Of a DNA stretch of 17,129 bases, positions 6,871-14,305 are shown one piece after another. The DNA is from Bacteroidales bacterium GP3 (GTDB taxonomy: Bacteria > Bacteroidota > Bacteroidia > Bacteroidales > Muribaculaceae). Within the stretch, counting starts at the first letter, position 1. The number at the start of each line of letters is the position of its first letter. The stretch spans positions 538 through 17,666 of the forward strand of contig DAAK01000073.1 in assembly GCA_001701075.1 (NCBI GenBank). Reading direction: 5' to 3'. The position numbers and the translations under genes are program-made. Below the pieces are notes generated by a model. The model saw only the letters and a list, made by a program, of their open reading frames with translations. It was not told the origin of the DNA and did not search any database.

Positions 6871-7920
6871 AGAAACTGTGAAGATCTTGAACATCAGCTC
6901 CTGCTGGAGGTCATACTCATTCTGAAGCGACCCTATTCCCTTGCTCTTACAGTCAAACTCACGCAGAGCCGAGATAGCAGCAAGGGATTGCCGTGGAGTA
7001 TACCGCATGAGTCCTTCCCTTATCTCCTTGAGTGCGTATGGAGTCTTCAGTTGGAGCACCTCCATCAGTCCACGGTCGGTCTTGTCTTGAGTGAAGTGGG
7101 CTATTACCAATTGGCTGAAAAACTTCTGGAGAATAGAAGTTGTCATCACTGTTGGATTGTTTTTCGGGTTCTTGCGGAAATACTCGAGGATGCGTAGAGT
7201 CTTAGGATAATCTTTTGAAGCCACCGCCTTTGAAAGCTCAAAATTGTTGAATTCTTTTGAGATTCCTATGTTTTCCTCCACCATTCCTGCAGTGATGCGC
7301 TGCGCTCCCGGACCAGCACTTACTATCAGTTTATCAATCTCTCCGAAAAGTTTCTGGAGGGAGTTACCGATATATTCTATGAGGATTTGCACTGCCTCTT
7401 CATCTATCCCAATCTTTTTGCTCCGGCAATAGTCTTTAATCGGACCAGCAAGTTGATAGTCTCTAATCTTCGGACTTTTGAACAACACAACACTATCACC
7501 AGCTTTGGCGGCAGCTTTCATCAATGCAGACGTAGCAGACAGATTATCTCCCTTATATGCCATTACAAACACACCCTGGCTATTGGGATGCTGCACGTAG
7601 GAGACAAGTTTGTCGAGTTGAGTCTTATTTCCAGGGCATGTCTGCGCCTCTTTCAAGATGACAAGCTGCTTATCACCCATCACGGGATACTGACGTGCGC
7701 TTGCAATTACGAGCTCAAGGTCGGAATCTGCACCGTAGAATACGAGCTGATCAAATGCCTGGTTCTCTTCCTTTACTACGTTTTTTTCAAGCGCATCTAC
7801 AATCAGATCAATATAGTAGGGTTCATCCCCCATCAGGAGATAAACCGATGCGAAGTCTTTTCTCTTTATTCTGTCGAGGACATCACGATATGTCAGGTCT
7901 TTACTTGCTTTCGGTGGCAT
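6868..7920 (-). CDS. holA: DNA polymerase III delta subunit
   Basis: 350-residue clamp-loader subunit that opens the beta sliding clamp at primed sites. The N-terminal segment VYLLMGDEPYYIDLIVDAL near residues 27-45 is typical of HolA domain I, which has an AAA+-like fold but binds no ATP. Later PVMGDKQLVILKEA (clamp-binding region) and the helical C-terminal collar domain complete the family pattern. The ATG at 7920 is preferred over the in-frame ATG at 7947. The shorter form begins MPPKASKDLTYRDV, like other Bacteroidales HolA, and starts one base after the stop of the upstream protease gene (TAAGATG), which suggests translational coupling. It is the last gene of the udk-lptB-CPBP-holA operon. 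No clear terminator follows; the 18 nt to the convergent pcrA stop are AT-rich repeats. Confidence 0.95.
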   Translation of the reverse strand: MPPKASKDLTYRDVLDRIKRKDFASVYLLMGDEPYYIDLIVDALEKNVVKEENQAFDQLVFYGADSDLELVIASARQYPVMGDKQLVILKEAQTCPGNKTQLDKLVSYVQHPNSQGVFVMAYKGDNLSATSALMKAAAKAGDSVVLFKSPKIRDYQLAGPIKDYCRSKKIGIDEEAVQILIEYIGNSLQKLFGEIDKLIVSAGPGAQRITAGMVEENIGISKEFNNFELSKAVASKDYPKTLRILEYFRKNPKNNPTVMTTSILQKFFSQLVIAHFTQDKTDRGLMEVLQLKTPYALKEIREGLMRYTPRQSLAAISALREFDCKSKGIGSLQNEYDLQQELMFKIFTVS

Positions 7921-7921
7921 C

Positions 7922-8809
7922 TTAGATTGTTTTATCAGTTGATTCAATGGCCCGATTTTCCCCTTTCACTATCCCACGGCTGCAAAGGATATAAATGATA
8001 ACTCCTACAGCTATGGTGCTGATTATAGCCGCAATTGGAATACCTCCTTCTGAGACTCCCAACATATCGAAATCTTCCGACAGCAATCCTTTATTGATGC
8101 ACCAAGTGGAAATAATCACGAGGCTATTGTTCAACGCATGAGCGAAGGAGTTCACCCAAATGTTGCCGCTCCACCAATAGAGGTATCCAAAAAATGCTCC
8201 GAGAAGCATTCGGGGAATGAATCCGAAAAACTGAAAATGAACCGCACTGAAGATAATTGCGCTTGTCCAGATGGCAGTGTGAGGATTGATGCCACATTTG
8301 GTGAGCCCTTTTTGCAATGCACCACGAAAAAAGAATTCTTCTCCTATGCCAGTAAGAACGCCTATCACAAGGATATTCATAAAGGTAGGAAAGAGGGCAG
8401 TGGTGTTAAGAAGACCCTTGGTCTGCTCTTCTGCAAGTTTTTCAAGATTACGACACCACTCGTCAAATTCAGATAAGAACTCAGGCAATTGCATCTCCTG
8501 ATTCCAGTAGACTATCTGATTCAGCGCAGGCATCCCAACTATATATATAAGGAGAGCTATGGCAATCATTTTTATAGAAGGGACTTGCTCGGCTCCAATA
8601 GCGAGTATGGGAGATGTCTTGAAGCATATCTTCCACATCAACATAGCCGGGATGATGAAAGCCAAGATATTCTGCCCGGCAAAGATGACCCAATTCAATG
8701 CATTCCCATGAAGAGGAAGAAGCCCAAGCGATGTGGTGAGAAAAAGTCCGCACAACGCAAGACCCAAAAGAACCAATACAAATTGGCAGATATCAATGAA
8801 TCTTTTCAT
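7922..8809 (-). CDS. CPBP-family intramembrane metalloprotease
   Basis: 295-residue polytopic membrane protein of the CPBP (CAAX protease/Abi) family with about eight hydrophobic segments. The conserved motifs sit inside the membrane part. EEFFFR (E157, E158, R162) is motif 1, FSAVH (H191) motif 2, and HALNN (H224, N228) motif 3. These are the presumed metal and catalytic residues, so the protein is likely active. Substrates are unknown; relatives act in prenyl-protein processing, bacteriocin self-immunity or membrane-protein control. A polar loop with many Glu and Lys lies at about residues 105-133. The ATG at 8809 begins one base after the lptB TGA, and the stop at 7922 is one base before the holA ATG. 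It is thus embedded in an envelope and replication operon, which argues against it being a bacteriocin-immunity gene. Confidence 0.92.
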   Translation of the reverse strand: MKRFIDICQFVLVLLGLALCGLFLTTSLGLLPLHGNALNWVIFAGQNILAFIIPAMLMWKICFKTSPILAIGAEQVPSIKMIAIALLIYIVGMPALNQIVYWNQEMQLPEFLSEFDEWCRNLEKLAEEQTKGLLNTTALFPTFMNILVIGVLTGIGEEFFFRGALQKGLTKCGINPHTAIWTSAIIFSAVHFQFFGFIPRMLLGAFFGYLYWWSGNIWVNSFAHALNNSLVIISTWCINKGLLSEDFDMLGVSEGGIPIAAIISTIAVGVIIYILCSRGIVKGENRAIESTDKTI

Positions 8810-8810
8810 A

Positions 8811-9827
8811 TCAATCGAATTTCTTACGTCGGAAGATGAAGTTACGTCCCAAGTATTTTTCCCTTACCACCGGGTTCTCTGCCAATTCTTCACTTGTCCC
8901 GCGGAAAAGGATTCTTCCTTCGAAGAGAAGATATGCACGGTCGGTGATGCTGAGTGTCTCAGGGGCATTATGGTCGGTGATAAGTATGCCGATGTTTTTC
9001 TCCTTAAGTTTGTAGACCACACTTTGTATGTCCTCTACGGCAATAGGATCGACACCTGCGAATGGCTCATCGAGCATGATAAACTTCGGGTTAATGGCAA
9101 GACAACGAGCTATCTCTGTGCGTCGACGTTCTCCACCCGAAAGTTGGTCGCCAAGATTCTTCCTTACTTTATGAAGATTGAATTCCTCGATAAGTTCTTC
9201 AAGTTTCTCTTTCTGTTGCTCCTTGGTCATTTTTGTCATCTCAAGGACAGCACGTATGTTGTTCTCTACCGATAGTTTGCGGAATACAGAGGCTTCCTGT
9301 GCAAGATATCCGATTCCGAGTTGTGCACGCTTATAGACAGGATATCCTGTGATATCCTGGTTGTCAAGAAATATCTTTCCGGAGTTGGCTGTAATAAGCC
9401 CCGTAGTCATATAAAAGGTGGTGGTCTTCCCTGCTCCATTGGGACCCAGCAGACCTACAATCTCACCTTGTTTGACATAGATCGAAACCTTGTTGGCAAC
9501 TGTTCTTTTACCATATTTCTTCACAAGGTCTTTGGTGCGGAGAATTCCCTTCTCTGGTTCAGCTTCGATTACTTCTTCTTCAAGTGAACCTTCTGGAGTC
9601 TCAAGGAAGATGTCTTCTTCATGCTCCTTGATCATGGTGTCGGGCATCACTCCCGTCTCAATCATGTCTTCAGCAATCTCCGATTTCGGAACCTCGAGAG
9701 TAGCATGAATGTCGTCAATATGTCCCTCTGTCCCTTCTCCATCTACGATTGGAATCTCGGTCTCTTTTTCTGAGGTGACTTTGGGTTCGTCTTTATCTTT
9801 TTTAGGAAAAAGCGGAAATATCTTCAT
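8811..9827 (-). CDS. lptB: LPS export ABC ATPase LptB with acidic N-terminal extension
   Basis: 338-residue ATPase that powers LptFG to move lipopolysaccharide from the inner membrane to the Lpt bridge. The ATPase core starts at about residue 95. Walker A is GPNGAGKT (128-135), the Q-loop YLAQEASVF is near 174-182, and the signature is LSGGERRR (229-236). Walker B is FIMLDEP with D253/E254, and the switch His is in ITDHN. YLAQEASVFRKLSV and AGVDPIAVEDIQ are characteristic of LptB. Usual LptB is about 240-260 residues. Here about 94 extra residues precede the core, with 29 Asp/Glu against 9 Lys and no Arg. They lack membrane segments and are probably disordered. The start is firm: the ATG at 9827 overlaps the udk stop (ATGA), and the open frame is continuous. 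The function of the extension is unknown. Confidence 0.95.
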   Translation of the reverse strand: MKIFPLFPKKDKDEPKVTSEKETEIPIVDGEGTEGHIDDIHATLEVPKSEIAEDMIETGVMPDTMIKEHEEDIFLETPEGSLEEEVIEAEPEKGILRTKDLVKKYGKRTVANKVSIYVKQGEIVGLLGPNGAGKTTTFYMTTGLITANSGKIFLDNQDITGYPVYKRAQLGIGYLAQEASVFRKLSVENNIRAVLEMTKMTKEQQKEKLEELIEEFNLHKVRKNLGDQLSGGERRRTEIARCLAINPKFIMLDEPFAGVDPIAVEDIQSVVYKLKEKNIGILITDHNAPETLSITDRAYLLFEGRILFRGTSEELAENPVVREKYLGRNFIFRRKKFD

Positions 9828-10450
9828 TTCTTTTTGTTGAATGATGGAAGAAGTGTACGAATATAATCTGTGAGGAGCTTGATGGCTACCTCATTATTGC
9901 CACCCTGAGGTATTATTAGATCGGCATACCGTTTGGTGGGCTCGATATGCAGCTCATGCATCGGCTTAAGAGTCTCTTGATAGCGGTCGATTACCATCTT
10001 GGGCGTACGACCACGCTCTATGCAATCGCGATGGATCACGCGGATCAGGCGTTCATCAGCATCTGCGTCTACGAATACCTTCACATCCATCCTGTCACGA
10101 AGGGCTTTGTCGCAAAGCACAAGGATTCCTTCCACCACTATCACCTCGCGGGGCTCAATACGCACAGTCTCGTCTGTGCGCGAGCAAGTGAGGAAATCGT
10201 AGGTCGGACGCTCGATGGCATGCCCGGCCTTCAGCTCATCAAGCTGTTTGGTGAGAAGAGCCCAGTCGATGGCCTTGGGTTCGTCGTAGTTCATCTTGAG
10301 ACGAGTCTCAAGAGGGATGTGGTGGTTGTCGTTGTAGTAGCAGTCTTGTGGCAACACTGCGACTTCATCTTTGGGAAGTGACTCTATGATCTTGCGTACT
10401 ACGGTTGATTTCCCAGAACCTGTTCCGCCGGCGATTCCGATTACTAACAT
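9824..10450 (-). CDS. udk: Uridine kinase
   Basis: 208-residue pyrimidine-salvage enzyme that phosphorylates uridine and cytidine to UMP and CMP. The P-loop GGTGSGKST is at residues 8-16. It is followed by the QDCYY segment, the NYDEPKAIDW and RPTYDF substrate-binding regions, and the VVEGILVL strand. The lid RDCIERGR and the FVDADADERLIRR-like region (here RLIRVIHRD) are also present. Length is normal. It is the first gene of the four-gene minus-strand operon, and its TGA overlaps the lptB ATG. The promoter at 10581-10550 would give a leader of roughly 93 nt containing an 11-bp tandem repeat. A GGAGG lies 22 nt before the ATG, too far for a usual ribosome-binding site. Confidence 0.96.
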   Translation of the reverse strand: MLVIGIAGGTGSGKSTVVRKIIESLPKDEVAVLPQDCYYNDNHHIPLETRLKMNYDEPKAIDWALLTKQLDELKAGHAIERPTYDFLTCSRTDETVRIEPREVIVVEGILVLCDKALRDRMDVKVFVDADADERLIRVIHRDCIERGRTPKMVIDRYQETLKPMHELHIEPTKRYADLIIPQGGNNEVAIKLLTDYIRTLLPSFNKKK

Positions 10451-10493
10451 ATCGTTTTTTCTTTTGGATTTGCCTCCTTCAACCCCCTCCTAA

Positions 10494-10515
10494 TCGCAAT
10501 ATTTTCGCAATATTT
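10494..10515. repeat. Perfect 11-bp tandem repeat in the udk leader
   Basis: TCGCAATATTT occurs twice back to back (10494-10504 and 10505-10515). A looser third copy, TCGGCAAATATTT, lies at 10524-10536. The unit length is about one DNA helical turn. All three lie between the predicted udk transcription start and the udk ATG, so they could be a protein-binding site or an RNA element. Confidence 0.75.
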
Positions 10516-10549
10516 GGTGTTTATCGGCAAATATTTCTACTTTTTCTGA

Positions 10550-10581
10550 CAAAATTAATAAAAACGATTGTTGTAAACAAA
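10550..10581 (-). promoter_or_regulatory. Promoter of the udk-lptB-CPBP-holA operon
   Basis: Read on the minus strand, TTTG (10581-10578), a 20-nt spacer and TAATTTTG (10557-10550) match the Bacteroidota consensus fully. Transcription would start near 10543. No other consensus promoter was noticed within the operon, and gene junctions are too tight to hold one outside coding sequence. Confidence 0.8.
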
Positions 10582-10619
10582 TAGATAAGGCTCAACTTTG
10601 AAAATTTTTATTAATTTTG
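10571..10619 (+). promoter_or_regulatory. Candidate promoter(s) for mlaE-mlaF
   Basis: There are two candidates. The first is TTG (10571-10573), 19 nt, then CAACTTTG (10593-10600), with good spacing but C in place of the first T of the -7 box. The second is a perfect -7 box TAATTTTG (10612-10619) with no TTTG at the expected distance upstream. The first candidate's -33 lies next to the -33 of the divergent udk promoter (10578-10581), so the two directions may compete or be co-regulated. Confidence 0.5.
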
Positions 10620-10681
10620 CAGTTGGAATTGTTTCCTTTGAGCTTTTCTTAGGATAATGATCGTATAAAAAAGAGTTTATT

Positions 10682-11428
10682 GTGATTACAAGTTCGATAA
10701 AGACATTTGGACGTTACTGTCTGTTTATGACTCAGGTCTTCCGAAGTCCTGACAAGTGGAAGGTTTTCTTTAAGCAACTCGTCACTGAGATCACTCAGCT
10801 GGGAGTTGACTCAATCCCATTGGTTGTGATTATCTCTATCTTCATAGGAGCGGTAATCGCAATCCAGATGACCATTAATATTGTATCCCCGCTGATTCCA
10901 AGCTACTCGACTGGTCTTGCCACCAGAGAAATCCTTCTTCTGGAGTTCTCTTCTACCATGATGTGTCTTATTCTCGCCGGTAAGGTAGGATCGAACATAG
11001 CATCTGAAATCGGCACAATGCGCGTCACTGAGCAAATTGATGCGATGGACATCATGGGCATCAACTCTGCCAACTTCATAGTTCTTCCCAAAGTGATTGG
11101 CTTCGTGCTATTCGTTCCTATCCTTTGTGTCCTTTCAATGTTCGTAGGACTTTGGGGTGGTTGGCTTGTGGCTGAGTTCACGGATATGCTGACAGTTGAA
11201 AACTATGTGTTCGGTATCCAGTCATTCTTCAATGAGTGGTATGTATGGTATGGTATTATCAAGACTGTCGTCTTCGCTTATATTATCGCTACGGTAGCAG
11301 CTTTCTATGGCTATTATGTAAAGGGTGGAGCGCTCGAAGTCGGCAAGGCAAGTACGAATGCAGTTGTGGCAAGTTCGATTCTTATCCTGCTCGCGGATGT
11401 AATACTCACTAAACTTTTGTTGCAATGA
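10682..11428 (+). CDS. mlaE: MlaE-family ABC transporter permease
   Basis: 248-residue inner-membrane permease of the Mla/MCE lipid transport system, which moves phospholipid between inner and outer membranes. It shows the five to six membrane segments of the family. Conserved stretches are ISIFIGAVIAIQM near residues 51-63, LLLEFSSTMMCLILAGKVGSNIASEIGTMRVTEQIDAM in the middle (the ATPase-coupling region), and GGALEVGKASTNAVVASSI near the C-terminus. The start is a GTG at 10682. There is an in-frame stop (TGA, 10658-10660) and no ATG between them. The stop overlaps the mlaF ATG (ATGA), so the two are coupled. No MlaD-type MCE gene follows in this window. Confidence 0.95.
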   Translation: MITSSIKTFGRYCLFMTQVFRSPDKWKVFFKQLVTEITQLGVDSIPLVVIISIFIGAVIAIQMTINIVSPLIPSYSTGLATREILLLEFSSTMMCLILAGKVGSNIASEIGTMRVTEQIDAMDIMGINSANFIVLPKVIGFVLFVPILCVLSMFVGLWGGWLVAEFTDMLTVENYVFGIQSFFNEWYVWYGIIKTVVFAYIIATVAAFYGYYVKGGALEVGKASTNAVVASSILILLADVILTKLLLQ

Positions 11429-12195
11429 TCGAAGTAAAGAATATCAGCAAGTGGTTTGACGGTGTGCAGGTGCTTCATGACATTACTGCCACGTTTGAGA
11501 CTGGTAAGACTAATCTTATCATCGGCCAGTCGGGCTCAGGCAAGACTGTCCTCTTGAAGTGCCTCGTTGGTCTTTTGCGTCCGGAGGAAGGTGAGATTTA
11601 TTATGATGGCCGATGCTTGAACACAATGAATTCGGAGCAGAGAAAGGAATTGCGCATGGACATTGGCATGCTATTCCAAGGTTCAGCTCTTTTTGATAAT
11701 GAGACTGTGCTGGGCAATGTGATGTTTCCGCTAAAGATGTTTTCTCCACTCAGCAAGCAGGAGCAACTCGACCGCGCTCATTTCTGTATCGAACGAGTTG
11801 GACTGAAAAATGCAGATAATAAATATCCATCGGAGATATCGGGTGGTATGCAAAAACGAGTGGCGATCGCCCGCGCGATTGCGCTCAATCCCAAATATCT
11901 ATTTTGTGATGAGCCTAATTCCGGATTGGACCCCCGTACTTCCCTTATGATCGATGACCTGCTCAGCGATATCACACATGAGTATCAGATGACGACAGTG
12001 ATCAATACCCACGATATGAACTCAGTGCTCGGAATTGGGCAGCACATCATTTTCATCAATAAGGGATATTGTGATTGGACTGGAAATGACAAGACCATAT
12101 ACCGAAGCGACAACCAAAGTCTCAACGATCTTGTATTCGCATCTACACTCTTCAAAGAGGTGAAGGGGTATATGGAGAAGAATGCAAATAAATGA
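11425..12195 (+). CDS. mlaF: MlaF-family ABC transporter ATP-binding protein
   Basis: 256-residue ATPase partner of the MlaE-like permease. Walker A is GQSGSGKT (34-41). The Q-loop is in IGMLFQGSALFDNETV. The signature ISGGMQKRVAIARAI starts near S139, Walker B is YLFCDEP with D162/E163, the D-loop is SGLDP, and the switch His is in NTHDM. The LFDNxTVxxNVxFPL stretch and the ISGGMQKR form of the signature are typical of MlaF rather than of other importers. It overlaps mlaE by four bases. The next gene, the RSH gene, starts 97 nt downstream with no clear promoter in between, so read-through is likely. Confidence 0.95.
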   Translation: MIEVKNISKWFDGVQVLHDITATFETGKTNLIIGQSGSGKTVLLKCLVGLLRPEEGEIYYDGRCLNTMNSEQRKELRMDIGMLFQGSALFDNETVLGNVMFPLKMFSPLSKQEQLDRAHFCIERVGLKNADNKYPSEISGGMQKRVAIARAIALNPKYLFCDEPNSGLDPRTSLMIDDLLSDITHEYQMTTVINTHDMNSVLGIGQHIIFINKGYCDWTGNDKTIYRSDNQSLNDLVFASTLFKEVKGYMEKNANK

Positions 12196-12196
12196 C

Positions 12197-12220
12197 TCAA
12201 CTTTTTCGAGCAAAAGTTGA
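12197..12220. other. Small inverted repeat after the mlaF stop
   Basis: TCAACTTTT and AAAAGTTGA form a 9-bp stem with a 6-nt loop (TCGAGC), starting one base after the mlaF TGA. The stem is AT-rich and no T-run follows directly; a run of eight T lies about 30 nt further on. It could weaken transcription into the RSH gene, but it is not a strong terminator. The rest of the 97-nt gap is purine-rich with no recognisable promoter. Confidence 0.4.
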
Positions 12221-12292
12221 AGGTTATGAGGTTATAAGGAACAGAGAGAATTTTTTTTAAGTTCTACAAAGGAAAAAGCAAAAGTCAAAGGT

Positions 12293-14194
12293 ATGGAAGA
12301 AAAAGGTCGAAAACCAGCAGCAGTGCAGAAGGATTACTCGGCAGAGATTGCGAAGAGAGCTCAAGTGGTGTTTGATGCAATGCGTACGCGTGTGTCAGAC
12401 GATGACTATCGCCGTCTTGTAGATTCCTTCGAAGTGGCTCGCGAGGCGCATTCCAAACAAAAACGCAAGACCGGCGAGCCTTATATCTTCCATCCGATAG
12501 CAGTAGCTGCAATAGCCGCTCAAGAACTCAATCTTGACGTGGACTCTGTCATTGCGGCTTTTCTCCACGATGTTGTGGAAGATACAGATTGGACTGTCGA
12601 CCAGCTTCAAAAGCGCTTCGGTAACGATGTGGCCTTTCTTGTGAGGGTTGTCACGAAGCAGAAGAAGGAGAAGTATGAGATGTCGAAGCAACTCGACAAT
12701 TTCAAGCAGATGCTTACTTCGGTGCAATACGACATTCGCGCCTTGCTTGTCAAACTCGCAGACCGCCTTCACAATATGCGCACGCTCTCGTCTATGCGCC
12801 CTGATAAGCAAATGAAGATTGCCGGAGAGACTGATTATTTCTACGCTCCACTCGCTACCCGCTTAGGTCTCTATAATGTCAAGACAGAACTTGAAAATCT
12901 ATCACTCCGCTTCCGATGTCCGCATGAGTATGCTGAACTGACCGCCCGCATAGAGGCTGATATGAAATCGAATGAAGCACGACTTAAGATTTTCACTGAT
13001 GAAATTTCTAATATCCTTAAGCGCGGGGGCATAAAGTCGAGAGTTTTTGTAGAATATCGCCAGCCTTATTCTCTCTGGCGCAAGATGAACAAGTATGGCG
13101 ATGATTTCGACCATATGAAATATCGTCATTTCGTAGAAATTGTATTTAAAAATGAGGAAGGTCAGACAGAGAAGAATACCGCTCTGAAAATTTACTCTCT
13201 TCTAACCGACCGATTCAAGGAAAAACCTGGTGGCATCTCCAATTATATCGACAGCCCGAAGGAAAATGGGTATCAAAGCTTTCATGTGAAGCTCCTGGCA
13301 GACTTTGGAAGATGGCAGGAGGTGCACATCAGCAGCGAGCGTATGGTGACCAATTCCCAATATGGTTTCCTGAGCGATAGTTCGGAAGGCAATATACGCC
13401 GCTGGATAAATAGATTCCGTTCAAATCTCAGAGAAATATCTAAAAATGCACATGAAGGTGGAAGCACTTTTATTGAGAACGTAGTGTCCTCGTTCTATAA
13501 TGACGACATTATGACTTTCACTCCGCAAGGCAAACCCATTGTCCTTCCTCAAAAGTCGACAGTCCTTGATTTCGCATACGAGGTGCATTCCAAGCTCGGA
13601 GAAAAGGCAAAATTTGCTCGCATCAATGGCCGACTTGCTTCTATCAAGACTCCACTTCATCGTGGCGACATCGTGGAAGTTTTCACAGATGCTGAAAGCC
13701 ATCCTACAAAGGAGTGGCTTGATGCTACAGTGACATACAAGGCGAGAAAAGCTATCCGCTCCTACCTCTCAAAACTTCCTAAACCGAAATACGACCGTTG
13801 TCCCATCTGTATGCCCATGCCAGGAGAGGAAGTTATCGGTTTCCATAACACAGGCAGTCGAATTATGGTGCATAAGCGTGACTGTCCTGAAGTGATAAAG
13901 ATGTCTTCGCAACTTGGAGATAATATCGTAAGTGTAGATTTCCAAGCTAACGATACTCTTTACCCGGTAGAAATAGAAGTGGTATGTGTCGACCGCCCTC
14001 ATATGGTGATCGACCTCGTAGATTGCATATCCAACAGTCTTAATCTTTCCATTGGAAGCATCAATACTAAGACGGTAGACAGCATCGCCACTATCCGCAT
14101 CACCTTCTCAGTTCACAGCTACGACGAACTTCGCATGGTAATGGACCAAATCATCAATCTCCCCGATATTGACTCCGTACGCGAAATCATCTGA
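12293..14194 (+). CDS. spoT: RSH (RelA/SpoT) family protein, probable ppGpp hydrolase with degraded synthetase
   Basis: 633-residue member of the long RelA/SpoT family that controls the alarmone (p)ppGpp. The N-terminal HD hydrolase domain is complete: H67 in FHP, H92-D93 and E96-D97 in LHDVVEDT, and D157 in KLADRLHNMRTL. The synthetase domain (about 230-350) is divergent. The usual GRxKSIYSIW is replaced by EYRQPYSLW. The usual PGRFKDYI or xxRLRDW becomes GGISNYI. The usual EVQIR becomes EVHIS, losing its Gln and Arg. D273, N325-Y327-Q328 and E343 remain. A TGS domain follows (about 408-466), then a Cys-rich RCPICMPMPGEEVIG motif, then an ACT domain (about 555-633). The helical stretch between TGS and the Cys motif is much shortened, accounting for most of the roughly 100-residue deficit against typical RSH proteins. 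Likely hydrolase-only; the hand alignment is from memory. ATG at 12293. Confidence 0.9.
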   Translation: MEEKGRKPAAVQKDYSAEIAKRAQVVFDAMRTRVSDDDYRRLVDSFEVAREAHSKQKRKTGEPYIFHPIAVAAIAAQELNLDVDSVIAAFLHDVVEDTDWTVDQLQKRFGNDVAFLVRVVTKQKKEKYEMSKQLDNFKQMLTSVQYDIRALLVKLADRLHNMRTLSSMRPDKQMKIAGETDYFYAPLATRLGLYNVKTELENLSLRFRCPHEYAELTARIEADMKSNEARLKIFTDEISNILKRGGIKSRVFVEYRQPYSLWRKMNKYGDDFDHMKYRHFVEIVFKNEEGQTEKNTALKIYSLLTDRFKEKPGGISNYIDSPKENGYQSFHVKLLADFGRWQEVHISSERMVTNSQYGFLSDSSEGNIRRWINRFRSNLREISKNAHEGGSTFIENVVSSFYNDDIMTFTPQGKPIVLPQKSTVLDFAYEVHSKLGEKAKFARINGRLASIKTPLHRGDIVEVFTDAESHPTKEWLDATVTYKARKAIRSYLSKLPKPKYDRCPICMPMPGEEVIGFHNTGSRIMVHKRDCPEVIKMSSQLGDNIVSVDFQANDTLYPVEIEVVCVDRPHMVIDLVDCISNSLNLSIGSINTKTVDSIATIRITFSVHSYDELRMVMDQIINLPDIDSVREII

Positions 14195-14200
14195 CGCAGA

Positions 14201-14232
14201 TTTGCATTTTTCGCGAAATTTCACTAATTTTG
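14201..14232 (+). promoter_or_regulatory. Promoter of alaS
   Basis: TTTG (14201-14204), a 20-nt spacer, then TAATTTTG (14225-14232) are a full match to the Bacteroidota promoter consensus. Transcription would start near 14239, leaving a leader of about 67 nt before the alaS ATG. alaS and hemW can thus be expressed separately from the upstream RSH gene. Confidence 0.85.
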
Positions 14233-14305
14233 CATCTTAAAAGGAAAATTTTAATCAAGGCGAGTCGATACGATTCTCCGAAAGAAAAAAGATACTTTAA
14301 CGATT

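Noticed and set aside
7387..9275. Plus-strand open frames opposite holA, the CPBP gene and lptB
   Set aside because: All are antisense to clearly identified genes with intact motifs and have no independent support.
12197..12258. Rho-independent terminator after mlaF
   Set aside because: The stem is AT-rich and the T-run at about 12251-12258 is some 30 nt downstream, so it does not have the form of an intrinsic terminator; kept only as an inverted repeat.
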